From Lederbergia citrisecunda (GTDB lineage: Bacteria > Bacillota > Bacilli > Bacillales > Bacillaceae_C): DNA of 64,000 nt. Positions within the stretch are counted from its first letter, which is position 1. Each line of letters starts with the position of its first letter. Location: assembly GCF_018343695.1 (NCBI RefSeq), contig NZ_JAGYPJ010000001.1, positions 4,129,744 to 4,193,743 on the forward strand, written 5' to 3'. This document shows positions 25,137 to 33,742 of the stretch, one piece after another. The translations under genes were made by a program, and so were the position numbers. The notes beneath the pieces were generated by a model. That model saw only the letters and a list, made by a program, of their open reading frames with translations. It did not search any database and was not told the origin of the DNA.

Positions 25137-27344
25137 GTGACAAATACAAGACTAATAGGGGAAAATTCAAAGCGGATTTTTATTATTGTTATAACATTCC
25201 TAATGATTTTACCATCTGTTTTCTACTCTCAGGATGTAGTGGGATTTGCTGCTGCACCGACGCCTGACCAGACTGTAACAGATATGATTAATGCGCTTGA
25301 TGTGACCTCTCTTGACGATCGTGAAGGGGTTGTGCTTGCAAGGCGCTATTATACTAGGCTAAGTGCTGCACAAAAAGCTTTGGTTACTAATTTACAATCG
25401 TTAGAAAAAGCGGAAGCGGAAATATTAAAGCTTTGGATTGATAGTGCCGAGGTTAATACTCTAGTTGATGAGGGGATAGTGGGTGTACTCAGAGAAGAAT
25501 ACGATGCTTTAAAGCCTTCTCAAAAAGCCTTGATTACGAATGTGGACAAGCTTGATCAACTTGATGCAAAGCATGAGGGCTTAATGGAAATAAAAGATCA
25601 AAATTATGCAAAGGCAAAAGAAGTTCAATCTATTATTGAACAAATGCAGGTTCTTAGTTATTCTGATAAGCCTGCTGCTGCTAACGCCAGAGCGGCATAT
25701 GATTCCTTAACTGGGGATCAAAAAGCAATAGTTACCAATTATCACCTTCTTAAAGAAGCGGAGAATAAAATTTCTGCATGGGAAGGTGGTTCTCCAGTTC
25801 ACAAGGCACCAGAAAATATTGTTTATGCTGGTACACGTTCGTCCGATTATGGCGTAAATGGACAATGGTTGGGTACTGAGGATTGGCAACACATAACAGA
25901 TCAAATGGATGGGTATTTCCCGGGAGCGGAGCCTACTTATATTTGGATTATAGGAAGATTGAACACAAGTGTAGGAGCAGGTGGTGTCAGGCTGGAATTT
26001 GAGCAGCCAAATGATGGAGTAGACTACGCCTCGAAAAATATTAGTTTCGGTCCACCAACAAAGGCAGGACATTTAACGCATGAGGAATATCTAGACTATT
26101 TTGATAAGCATGGAATTAAAGTTTACTTGCAGGTAGAATCAGGTTTTGCCGACATGAAAACGTTAATGGATCTCATTTTTAATAAGTATGGGCATCATGA
26201 AAGTGTCGTAGGATTTGGCGTCGATGTCGAATGGTACTATGGTATTTCCGAAGATGCTGGAATTCCAGTTACTGATACGCGTGCGCAAGAATGGGATGAG
26301 CACCTGAAATCAATTAATCCTTCATACCGCATGTTTTTAAAGCACTATAACCATCGTTGGCTGCCGCCTACTTATCGAAGCGACATTTTGTTCTGCGATG
26401 ATAGTCAGAGCATTGGTAGCATTGATGGAGAAGTGGAAGGGATGTATGAAGATTCTATGGGATTCATTCCGGAATTTAAGGCTTGGGCCGATTATTTCTA
26501 TCCAAATGAAGTTCTTTATCAAATTGGGTACCGTCCTGATGCAATGTGGTACTATCCATTAGAAAAGCCGGTTATCAAGGATCTTGGCGAACGTTTGGCC
26601 GAGGTAACGAGACAAAATTTAGGGATTGCATGGGTTGATTTTACAATTAAAGATCCTCTCACATTCCCAGCATTGTTTAAAGCTGATAGTGAGGTTGTAA
26701 CTGCAGTTAATACTTTAGTAGGATATTTAAGAAGTACTGGTAACAATATGGTAGGAAGGCGTTTTGCTGCTGGAGAGGGAACTTTAACTGATGCGCTTTA
26801 TGTTGCAGAAATTCGTAAAGTGGTTAATTCTTTAACTGATTCCCAACGAAATGCATTAAACCAAAGTTACCTAGAAAATTTAATAAATCTTGAGCCGAAA
26901 GCAGTAGACATTCGTATAAACAATTTAGATATTACAAAACTGCAAGTAAAAGATAAAGCAAAAGTAGCTGATATTAGGGCGACATATACGGCACTTACGG
27001 TTGCCCAAAAAGCTCAGGTAACACAACTTAGTCATCTTGAAGCCGCGGAAAAGGCATTAGCTGCGATAAAGGAAGATGGCAGTAGAAAAGCATTGGCAGA
27101 TTTGAATGCTCTCTTGGAACACTTTGTTTCCACAGGTGATATTAACGGACCGTCTGTGAACCAACTTTCCAATCGCCTTGATCAAGTAGAACAACACTTA
27201 AATGCGGGGCGTACTAAGCAAGTTGCTCAGCATTTAGACCAGTTCAAGAGTCATTTGAATCAACCGCCTCAGAGCAAAAATGTATCGAATAAGGCAAAAG
27301 AATCGTTAAATAAGATGTTAAACACCCTTAATGAAAAACTCTAA
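25137..27344 (+). CDS. Large secreted protein with candidate glycosidase-like core and C-terminal FIMAH domain
   Basis: 735 residues starting with GTG; signal peptide about 1-40 (ending FAAA). Three copies of a helical module (DREGVVLARRYYTRLSAAQK, EEYDALKPSQKALITN, ARAAYDSLTGDQKAIVTN) occupy about 50-215, and one more is at about 600-640. Between them, residues about 225-520 form an alpha/beta region with strands such as PTYIWIIGRLN, IKVYLQVESG, VVGFGVDVEWYYG, RMFLKHYNHRW and LGIAWVDFTI, consistent with a TIM barrel with acidic residues at strand ends. The last 90 residues match FIMAH, found on secreted CAZymes. No known family assignment. The perfect cre upstream points to carbohydrate use. 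Confidence 0.75.
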   Translation: MTNTRLIGENSKRIFIIVITFLMILPSVFYSQDVVGFAAAPTPDQTVTDMINALDVTSLDDREGVVLARRYYTRLSAAQKALVTNLQSLEKAEAEILKLWIDSAEVNTLVDEGIVGVLREEYDALKPSQKALITNVDKLDQLDAKHEGLMEIKDQNYAKAKEVQSIIEQMQVLSYSDKPAAANARAAYDSLTGDQKAIVTNYHLLKEAENKISAWEGGSPVHKAPENIVYAGTRSSDYGVNGQWLGTEDWQHITDQMDGYFPGAEPTYIWIIGRLNTSVGAGGVRLEFEQPNDGVDYASKNISFGPPTKAGHLTHEEYLDYFDKHGIKVYLQVESGFADMKTLMDLIFNKYGHHESVVGFGVDVEWYYGISEDAGIPVTDTRAQEWDEHLKSINPSYRMFLKHYNHRWLPPTYRSDILFCDDSQSIGSIDGEVEGMYEDSMGFIPEFKAWADYFYPNEVLYQIGYRPDAMWYYPLEKPVIKDLGERLAEVTRQNLGIAWVDFTIKDPLTFPALFKADSEVVTAVNTLVGYLRSTGNNMVGRRFAAGEGTLTDALYVAEIRKVVNSLTDSQRNALNQSYLENLINLEPKAVDIRINNLDITKLQVKDKAKVADIRATYTALTVAQKAQVTQLSHLEAAEKALAAIKEDGSRKALADLNALLEHFVSTGDINGPSVNQLSNRLDQVEQHLNAGRTKQVAQHLDQFKSHLNQPPQSKNVSNKAKESLNKMLNTLNEKL

Positions 27345-27356
27345 ATGATTATTATT

Positions 27357-27385
27357 AGGACTGTTCCACAAGGAGCAGTCCTTTT
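27357..27385 (+). terminator. Rho-independent terminator of the FIMAH-domain gene
   Basis: AGGACTGTTCC and GGAGCAGTCCT pair with two G-U pairs, followed by TTTT, 12 bp after the stop codon. Confidence 0.8.
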
Positions 27386-27398
27386 CGTGTCTTTTACA

Positions 27399-27434
27399 CA
27401 AAAAAATCGGCGAATCATAAAAATTGATTCGCCG
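27399..27434 (-). terminator. Rho-independent terminator of the minus-strand lipoprotein gene
   Basis: CGGCGAATCA and TGATTCGCCG form a perfect 10-bp stem; on the minus strand it is followed by a run of T (plus-strand A at 27400-27406). It lies 10 bp after the lipoprotein stop. Confidence 0.85.
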
Positions 27435-27443
27435 GTTTCATCA

Positions 27444-29147
27444 TTAAAACGTCCCAATATCCGAAGAAATTCTCCATCCGTCTTTCGTTTTAGTAAAGAC
27501 TACATGTATATATTCATAGTAAAGGCTGTTGCCAAGGGGAACTTTTAAATCAAATTCTTTTTCGTTTCCATTCTCTCTCGTTCCAGTAACAATAGCTTTT
27601 TCATGATTAACGATGGAGCCGCCATCTGCGTTTGGTTGGGCTAGTTTACCTTTATGATTGATAATTCTAGCACGATTAATATAGGATTGAATGGCGCTTG
27701 ATGTATACGCTTCTCCGAGGAAAATATTTAGTTTTTCCCTAGTATCCAAGTCGGAGCCCATATATCGATATTCCCAATCTTCATAGGTAAACGTGACCAT
27801 TGTATCTGAAATTCTTCCTCCGCTCGTAACGTACCAATATTTATTTGCGGCTTCTGTGATGATTTTTATAGCTTCTGACTCTTCTAAACTCGTGTACGAT
27901 GGGTAAATAAGACCTGGTCGAACATTGGCGATCATTTTATCTACTAACGCGAAGCTTTGCTCATAAATATCTTTTGCTTCAGCACTCAACCCAGACAAAT
28001 TAATATCTTTGTCATTCCTTTTAGAAAAATAAATATACTGTTCATTTTCTGCAATTTCTTCAAGATCAGAATCTTTCTCTGGCATATACATGTCTTTTGA
28101 ATAAATTTCAATCGTAAATAAGAGGTCCTTCTTTTCTTCAAGAGGTGAGATATATACAGATGCAGTATATCCAACTGATGGTGCATTTTCTTCTTCAATC
28201 GAAATATAAGGTGCAATTTCTTTAGGAATATCAAGGGTTATTCCAGCAACACGAATTTCATATTGAATATCAGGATTGCTATATTCCTGTAATCTCTTTT
28301 CGATCTTCTCTTTTAGTTCTGTGAATTGGTTATAGCTAGGTACAACTGTTTTGAGTGTCATCCCTTTTTCAACAGACTTGAGAGCCTGTTCGGGATGGTT
28401 GGATTTCAATTGTGCATCCGCTAAATAATACCAGTAGTAGGATGCATCTGGAACCCGATCTATTCTATTTGTATAATAGTCCACAGCTTTTGGGAAATAC
28501 GTCGGATAATGCTCTTCATCTGGCATTAATGCTCCATTTTCCCATTTTAATAATAGGATATCGTAAATATCGTTTACATCTTTTTTCCATATGGCAAGCC
28601 TTGTCTTCGGGTCGTCCTGAATGTGGATGGATTCCAAAATGTGATAATTGACTTTAGTGAGCTGCTTAAGCCCTTCGTCTCCCCACGTATAAATCTCAAG
28701 TACATTTCCAGCGGAGCTTCCTATCTTCCAACCGACCAATAAGTCTTTTTTTCCGTCACCGTTAAAGTCAGATGCACTTGCCCAGTTAACTTCATACCCT
28801 AAACCCTTTTTAGCAAATATCTTTTTCCATTCCCTTTTTTGTTTTTCTAGCACAAACATGCCTACTTGATCGGGACTATTTTTTGATTGGTAAAAAACAA
28901 TTGCTTCTTCTAGCCCATCTCCATTCAAATCAGCATATAGCACTGGATCTGAACTGACAGGGGCGTTTGCCGTTAACAGCGTCGTTCCTTTTGGTAAATA
29001 TTTTTTTGCAATTGATTGGATGCTTTCATTTTCTATTGATGTGGCGGATGCTAGCTTAGGTGCTTGTATTAAACTACCTGGTTCAGGGAGAATATTACAT
29101 CCGCTAAGAAGAAAGCAAGCTGCCAGAATGAATAGAACATTTCTCAT
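27444..29147 (-). CDS. Lipoprotein with FG-GAP/VCBS-like motifs and TPR-like region
   Basis: 567 residues from ATG 29147, preceded by GGAGGATC; the open frame extends 13 codons further. The lipobox LLSGC places the lipidated Cys at about residue 17. Two Asp-rich DxNGDG motifs (YADLNGDGLEEAIVF, SDFNGDGKKDLLVGW, about 75-140) resemble FG-GAP calcium-binding blades. A helical TPR-like segment follows at about 225-275. The C-terminal 300 residues are not recognised. It is the last gene behind a two-component system, 80 bp after the kinase, and may be its target or an accessory sensor (inference). Confidence 0.8.
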   Translation of the reverse strand: MRNVLFILAACFLLSGCNILPEPGSLIQAPKLASATSIENESIQSIAKKYLPKGTTLLTANAPVSSDPVLYADLNGDGLEEAIVFYQSKNSPDQVGMFVLEKQKREWKKIFAKKGLGYEVNWASASDFNGDGKKDLLVGWKIGSSAGNVLEIYTWGDEGLKQLTKVNYHILESIHIQDDPKTRLAIWKKDVNDIYDILLLKWENGALMPDEEHYPTYFPKAVDYYTNRIDRVPDASYYWYYLADAQLKSNHPEQALKSVEKGMTLKTVVPSYNQFTELKEKIEKRLQEYSNPDIQYEIRVAGITLDIPKEIAPYISIEEENAPSVGYTASVYISPLEEKKDLLFTIEIYSKDMYMPEKDSDLEEIAENEQYIYFSKRNDKDINLSGLSAEAKDIYEQSFALVDKMIANVRPGLIYPSYTSLEESEAIKIITEAANKYWYVTSGGRISDTMVTFTYEDWEYRYMGSDLDTREKLNIFLGEAYTSSAIQSYINRARIINHKGKLAQPNADGGSIVNHEKAIVTGTRENGNEKEFDLKVPLGNSLYYEYIHVVFTKTKDGWRISSDIGTF

Positions 29148-29226
29148 TGAAGGATCCTCCGATGCTCTTTTGATCTTACTATACATGCAATAGTGAAAAT
29201 AAAAGTTATTAAAAAATTAATAATGT

Positions 29227-30612
29227 TTACATAAAGGTTACAGGTAATACTATTCTTACGGTTGTTCCTTCATCAGGTCGACTATCTATATGCAATGTTC
29301 CGTGGTGGCCTTTTATTATTTCTTCACAAATCGCCAATCCAAGGCCTGTCCCAGATTCTTGTGTTTTCCCTTTTACGAACTTGTCCTTTATTAATTCCAA
29401 TTTGTCAGTTGGAATTCCAACTCCGGTGTCCTTAATGTGGATGACGACAGATTCTCCATTTCCCTCATTCATGGATATCATAATTGTCCCGTTTGTCGGA
29501 GTAAATTTAAGTGCATTATCTAATAAGTTGATAAATAATTGGATAAGTCTATTCTTATCTGCTCTAATCTCCCTTTTATCAGAATGTATATGTGTTATAA
29601 ATTGTATTCCTTGTCTCTCAGCTCTTGGCTGTAATTGAGATACCACCTTTTTAATAGTGGCAGGGAGATCAACATCATCAAAAACAAAAGAAAGCTTTCC
29701 GCTCGATAAGCTAGAAAGGTCTAGTAAATCACTTACGAGACTTGTTAATCGGTCACTTTCATTCGTTATGATTTCTAATCCTTCTTTGAATAAATCATCG
29801 GTTGCCATCGATTGTAAGGTTATCGCCCAACCTTTTACAGACGTTAGCGGAGTTCTTAGATCATGGCTGACTGAGGCAATAAATTCATTTTTTAGCTGCT
29901 CGTGCTTTTCCACCTGCTCGGCCATATAGTTTAATGTGTCTGCCAGTCTACCTAATTCATCGTCTTGCTTTTTTGATATTCTTGTAGAAAATTTCCCTGC
30001 AGCCATCTGTTCAGCGGCTGTGATGATTTGGCTTACTGGCTTTGTGATCGTTCCAGCTAAGAAAAAGCTAATAACAGCAGCCAATACTACAACGATTCCG
30101 CCAATGGCAAGAAGTAAAAGGGCGTTCTCGGTAAAGACGGAATTCAATGGAGCAAGAGAGGTTGTGAGTCGTATTGCTCCTTTTGTTTCAACGCCAGCAA
30201 TTAATGGATACGTAACAGCCATAACCTTTTCTCCATTAATCTGGCCGGTCCAAAAGCTTGACTCACCTGTAAGTCCAATTCGAACATCTTCTTCTTGGCT
30301 AAGACTATTTAAATGACTTTTATGTGTTTCAGCTAAAATTTTTCCGTCTTTATTGATTAACTGTACTTGTACGTTGACTAAAAAGTTATACTGAGCTAAT
30401 AACTGTTCAGCTTCTTTCTCAAATCTTCCTTCAAGCAGTTCCTGTTCGTAAAAAGCAGAGAACATGGCGCCCTGATCTCGAAGAGTCTGCTGAACGCCAC
30501 CTTTGTAATACACCATTAGGGCTGACAAAATAATTGTTTCAAATAAAGCGACTGTAAAGATAATCAAGAGCAGATAGCTCCAAACGAGCCTTCTTTTTAT
30601 ACCTTGTTTCAT
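29227..30612 (-). CDS. Sensor histidine kinase
   Basis: 461 residues: two transmembrane helices (about 12-35 and 165-188) around an extracellular domain of about 130 residues, HAMP (about 188-240), dimerisation domain with the phospho-acceptor His in ASVSHDLRTPLTS (about 246), and an ATPase domain with LLDNALKFTP, KDTGVGIP and GTGLGLAICEE. It starts inside the end of the response regulator gene (4-bp overlap). The signal is unknown. Confidence 0.9.
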   Translation of the reverse strand: MKQGIKRRLVWSYLLLIIFTVALFETIILSALMVYYKGGVQQTLRDQGAMFSAFYEQELLEGRFEKEAEQLLAQYNFLVNVQVQLINKDGKILAETHKSHLNSLSQEEDVRIGLTGESSFWTGQINGEKVMAVTYPLIAGVETKGAIRLTTSLAPLNSVFTENALLLLAIGGIVVVLAAVISFFLAGTITKPVSQIITAAEQMAAGKFSTRISKKQDDELGRLADTLNYMAEQVEKHEQLKNEFIASVSHDLRTPLTSVKGWAITLQSMATDDLFKEGLEIITNESDRLTSLVSDLLDLSSLSSGKLSFVFDDVDLPATIKKVVSQLQPRAERQGIQFITHIHSDKREIRADKNRLIQLFINLLDNALKFTPTNGTIMISMNEGNGESVVIHIKDTGVGIPTDKLELIKDKFVKGKTQESGTGLGLAICEEIIKGHHGTLHIDSRPDEGTTVRIVLPVTFM

Positions 30613-31310
30613 TGTGTATCCTCATCAAAAAAGGAATAGCCATATCCCCATACTGTTTTTAGAAATGATGGGTTGGACGGATCGTCCTCAATCTTTTCTC
30701 GTAGTCTACGAATATGGACATCTACTGTTTTAGGATCTCCGAAATAATTTAGCCCCCAAATTTCATCAAGAAGTTCATCTCGTGTAACGGGTTCATTCAA
30801 CTTTTCTGTGAAAAATTTCATCATTTGGAATTCTCGTGTCGTTAATTTCATAAGTTTTCCCGCTTTATAGACTCTTTGCGTTTTAAGTTCGATCATAAAA
30901 GGTCCTGTTTTGATTACATCATGATTTGCTTCTTTCTCGGATTTCCCTGTCCTTCTCAGAACAGATCGAATTCTTGCAACAAGCTCAAGTGGATTAAATG
31001 GTTTAACAATATAATCGTCCGCACCAAGCTCCAATCCCATGATTTTTTCCATGTCTTGTCCTCTGGCTGATACGATGATGATTGGGGTTCCTGGATGTTT
31101 TTCTGTAAATTTCTCACAAAGTTCAAACCCATCCGCGTCTGGAAGGTTTAAATCTAATAAAATGAGGGATGGTTGATGTTCTTTTGCTAATTGTAAGGCT
31201 AATTTACCTTCTCCTGCTTCGACTACTTCAAAATTGGAACGCTGCAAATTAAATGAAATTAATTTGCGAATAGATAACTCATCTTCAACAACTAAAATTT
31301 TCCCTTCCAT
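30609..31310 (-). CDS. OmpR/PhoP-type response regulator
   Basis: 233 residues from ATG 31310, chosen because the receiver motif begins there (MEGKILVVEDELS) and AAGGGGG precedes it. Phospho-acceptor Asp53 (LILLDLNLP), conserved Lys in IVKPFNP, and a C-terminal winged helix (LTTREFQMMKFFTEKLN, DVHIRRLREKI) are visible. It is the first gene of a regulator-kinase-lipoprotein unit. An IS3-family element ends only about 98 bp upstream of its start, so part of its control region may have been displaced. Confidence 0.9.
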   Translation of the reverse strand: MEGKILVVEDELSIRKLISFNLQRSNFEVVEAGEGKLALQLAKEHQPSLILLDLNLPDADGFELCEKFTEKHPGTPIIIVSARGQDMEKIMGLELGADDYIVKPFNPLELVARIRSVLRRTGKSEKEANHDVIKTGPFMIELKTQRVYKAGKLMKLTTREFQMMKFFTEKLNEPVTRDELLDEIWGLNYFGDPKTVDVHIRRLREKIEDDPSNPSFLKTVWGYGYSFFDEDTQ

Positions 31311-31349
31311 CACTGGCGGGACCCCCTTAATAATAATCTCTCTGGATTC

Positions 31350-31378
31350 ATTATATTGGATTGTGCTTAGAAAAAAAT
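31350..31378 (-). promoter_or_regulatory. Putative -10 element of the response regulator gene, between the IS and the gene
   Basis: TATAAT on the minus strand at 31355-31350 is preceded at 17 bp by only a T-rich -35 (weak). It lies 40 bp upstream of the regulator start and inside the 98 bp left between the gene and the insertion sequence. Confidence 0.4.
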
Positions 31379-31444
31379 GTAATTTTGCAAAAAAAAGAAG
31401 AGCCATTTTAAACTGTACCCTTTGTAAAGGACATTAGAAAAAGG

Positions 31445-32323
31445 TTATGCAACTTGGAGAAGATGATTTCTGTATTCAACAGGAGTCATCTTCTTTAAAT
31501 TCCATTGATACCTAAAATTATTGTGATAAGTCATATAACTTCTTATTTCCTTTTTAAGTTCATCTAAAGAACTACATGTCTTTATAGTAGCTTCATCCTT
31601 AAGATGTCCAAAAAAAGATTCTTGTGGTGCATTATCCCAACAGTTTCCCCTTCTTGACATCGATTGCTTTAGCCCCAGTTGCTTAACTTGTTTTTGAAAA
31701 GTAGGACTAGTGTAATGTCCGCCCTGATCCGAATGAATAAAAGCTCCTTCAGCAAACTCTATTTTTCTATTATTTTTTAACTTTACTAATGTATCCGTAG
31801 CTAGATCCAATGTAAGTTTATCGGATACGTTATAGGCCACTATTTCATTCGTTGACCCGTCTAAAATAGTGGATAAATAAGCCTTTTGATTCTTTCCATA
31901 ATAAAGATAAGTGATGTCTGTAAGCAGCACTTTACCTGGAATATCTTGTTTGAACTCTCTATTTAGTAAATTGGGCAATATGGAGTGTTCCTGGGTAGCC
32001 TTTAACATTTTCTTATAAGGATTAGCTCTTCTAATAGGACATACAATATTATATTTCCTCATGATTCTTCGTATTAGCTTTAAGTTGTATGTAATATTAA
32101 ACTGCTTTTCTAAGGTCATTTTAATCTGTCGGGCGCCTTTAGTACGGCGTTTATAATGAAAAGCCTTTAAAATAATATCTTTTAGTACTAAATCTTTCTT
32201 CTCTCGTCGATTTCTTATTTCCTTTGATTCTACAGAGAAATATTTATAGTAACCTGATCGTGAAACCTGTGAAAGCTCGCACAAATAACCAACCATATTT
32301 TTAAGTTCGTACTCTTCAATCAC
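31445..32323 (-). CDS. IS3-family transposase OrfB (DDE catalytic subunit)
   Basis: 292 residues if started at the GTG at 32323. It has an HTH_21-like N terminus and an rve integrase core with the DDE triad: LLTDITYLYYG, FIHSDQGGHYTS and ESFFGHLKDE. The frame stays open upstream to the slippery site at 32401-32407, so the active enzyme is probably an OrfAB fusion made by a -1 ribosomal frameshift. Confidence 0.93.
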   Translation of the reverse strand: MIEEYELKNMVGYLCELSQVSRSGYYKYFSVESKEIRNRREKKDLVLKDIILKAFHYKRRTKGARQIKMTLEKQFNITYNLKLIRRIMRKYNIVCPIRRANPYKKMLKATQEHSILPNLLNREFKQDIPGKVLLTDITYLYYGKNQKAYLSTILDGSTNEIVAYNVSDKLTLDLATDTLVKLKNNRKIEFAEGAFIHSDQGGHYTSPTFQKQVKQLGLKQSMSRRGNCWDNAPQESFFGHLKDEATIKTCSSLDELKKEIRSYMTYHNNFRYQWNLKKMTPVEYRNHLLQVA

Positions 32324-32361
32324 TGAGTGAATTAAAAGAAACTTCTGTTCAGCAGAAACCT

Positions 32362-32820
32362 TTACTTGTTTATCTTCACTCCCCTTTCCATCATGTCTAG
32401 CTTTTTTAACAACTCGTTCTCCGCACGAAGAAGGTGAATCTGAGCCTCTAACTTTGCATTTTTTTCTTCTAGTGAAAGTTCCTTTTCAGACGGTCTCCCA
32501 GAATTCGTTGTACGTGCATCCTGAAGACCAAATACCCCAGATTCTTTAAATGCTTTTCTCCATCTATAGGCAGCCTTATGAACTCTGACTATTCCAATCA
32601 GTTCAACGTCAAAACCATGATCTTCAAAAACCTGTCTAGGTGTCTTGCCATTCTCTGTTTCAGCTATCAATATTCTTTTAAATTCATCTGAATAAGTAAT
32701 ACCCTTTGAACTAACAGATTTAGCATATGGATTATTAGAAAGTAATTTTATTTCTTTCTCTGAAAAGTGTTTTTTTGTCATTTTATTGTTCTCCGATTCC
32801 CCATTTTGTTCATTATACAA
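32362..32820 (-). CDS. IS3-family OrfA (helix-turn-helix) with programmed -1 frameshift site at its end
   Basis: 152 residues with an HTH_Tnp_1/IS150-type DNA-binding region (YSDEFKRILIAETENGKTPRQVFEDHG) and a C-terminal leucine zipper (LSLEEKNAKLEAQIHLLRAE). The slippery heptamer A-AAA-AAG lies in frame at 32407-32401, 13 codons before the stop. Shifting -1 there leads directly into the orfB frame, as in other IS3-family elements. Confidence 0.93.
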   Translation of the reverse strand: MYNEQNGESENNKMTKKHFSEKEIKLLSNNPYAKSVSSKGITYSDEFKRILIAETENGKTPRQVFEDHGFDVELIGIVRVHKAAYRWRKAFKESGVFGLQDARTTNSGRPSEKELSLEEKNAKLEAQIHLLRAENELLKKLDMMERGVKINK

Positions 32821-32879
32821 AAAAGTACCCTATAGGGCAGACCTTTTTTAGTGTCTACTCTATAGGGTACAGTTTATTT

Positions 32880-33113
32880 CGCTCCCTGCTTTTACGTGGT
32901 TAGCTGCATCATTGTCGACCAGCAGATTCTTTCTTCTTTTTCCAACAATATGCCAACATCGAATTGTCCTATCAGTCTCATCGTGTTTCCTTTATCTCAG
33001 TCAAGGGCCGAAAAAGGAACTTCGACTAAAACCGCCACGTCCTGTGGCGAAGTCGACGGACCCACATCCTGTGGGCCTGTACGTCGATGAGCAAGGCGCT
33101 TTCGCTTTTCTTA
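32880..33113. repeat. Dispersed intergenic element, copy A, abutting the sigma-factor gene
   Basis: Shares with copy B (55505-55674) the core GTCCTGTGGCGA-n-GTCGAC, a later GTCGATGAG-n-AAG, and CGCTTTCGCTTTTCTTA (B: CGCTTGCGCTTTTCTTA). It contains hairpins GCCAC-gtcct-GTGGC and CCCACA-tcc-TGTGGG. Its end lies against the stop of the sigma-factor gene; its other end touches the insertion sequence. It fills the place where an anti-sigma gene would normally be. Confidence 0.7.
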
Positions 33114-33617
33114 TTAGCTTGCCTTTTTCCGATAATGGTCTTTTAAATATTGAATGGCACGGTGTTGGAGGGTTTTAACTTTGCTTTCGGACCATCCTAA
33201 AGTGCTGGCTGTTTCTGAAATGGACAAGCCGCGTATAAAACGAAGGTCAAGAATAACTTTTTGATTAGGTTTCATTTTACATGAGTAAATTTGCTGAACT
33301 TCGTCTTTTCGTAAGACGATTTCTTCTGGAATAGGACTAGTATCTTTCAATTGATAAGCATCTATTTCGCTTAAATGAGTTTCGTTTATTCCCTTCTGTT
33401 TGCGGATATAGTCGATGGCGACATTACGGGCAATAGCATAGAGCCATGTTTTCTCTCTGCTTTTTCCTTCGAATGTTTCATAGTTTTTATATACTTTTAC
33501 ATACACTTCTTGTACAAGGTCTTCAGCAAGTTCACGGTCTCGTAACATATAATATAAATGCCTTAGCAAATCTTGATAATAAGAACGATATAAGTGATTA
33601 AATACAGATTCTAACAT
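33114..33617 (-). CDS. sigX: ECF RNA polymerase sigma factor, SigX-like
   Basis: 167 residues from ATG 33617: region 2 (DLVQEVYVKVYKNYETF, KTWLYAIARNVAIDYIRKQ) and region 4 (LRFIRGLSISETASTLGWSESKVKTLQHRAIQYLK). The wording of both regions resembles B. subtilis SigX as I remember it. The start at 33617 is preferred over ATG 33659 because AAAGGGG lies before it and a candidate ECF promoter overlaps the upstream start. No anti-sigma gene follows; a repeat element and an insertion sequence do. In B. subtilis, SigX controls cell-envelope modification genes. Confidence 0.85.
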   Translation of the reverse strand: MLESVFNHLYRSYYQDLLRHLYYMLRDRELAEDLVQEVYVKVYKNYETFEGKSREKTWLYAIARNVAIDYIRKQKGINETHLSEIDAYQLKDTSPIPEEIVLRKDEVQQIYSCKMKPNQKVILDLRFIRGLSISETASTLGWSESKVKTLQHRAIQYLKDHYRKKAS

Positions 33618-33660
33618 TTCCCCTAAACCCCTTTGAATCATTTCTGTCCATTTCATCATA

Positions 33661-33687
33661 ATCGTTTGGATCAGTTCAAAAGTTGCA
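33661..33687 (-). promoter_or_regulatory. Candidate autoregulatory ECF promoter of the sigma-factor gene
   Basis: On the minus strand TGCAAC (33687-33682), a variant of the AAC-type ECF -35, is followed after 17 bp by CGAT (33664-33661). The start of transcription would be near 33654, downstream of the ATG at 33659 and 37 bp before the ATG at 33617. ECF genes commonly drive their own transcription. Confidence 0.45.
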
Positions 33688-33742
33688 AATAGGTAAAAGT
33701 TTCATTTGTTTTTGTAACCTTTTTGTAATAATTGAATCACCC

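Larger units (their letters stand above)
31409..32876 (-). mobile_element. IS3-family insertion sequence (IS150-like), about 1.47 kb
   Basis: Imperfect terminal inverted repeats of about 29 bp: the left end reads TAAACTGTACCCTTTGTAAA and the right end, on the minus strand, TAAACTGTACCCTATAGAGT. Both contain the two transposase frames orfA and orfB and a frameshift signal. TTT on both sides (31406-31408, 32877-32879) may be a 3-bp target duplication, though the flanks are T-rich. Both frames are open, so the element looks intact. It lies between a response regulator gene and a dispersed repeat. Confidence 0.9.

Noticed and set aside
33618-33659. Upstream ATG pair as start of the sigma factor
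   Set aside because: There is no ribosome site, and the candidate ECF promoter would place the transcript start inside or after these codons.
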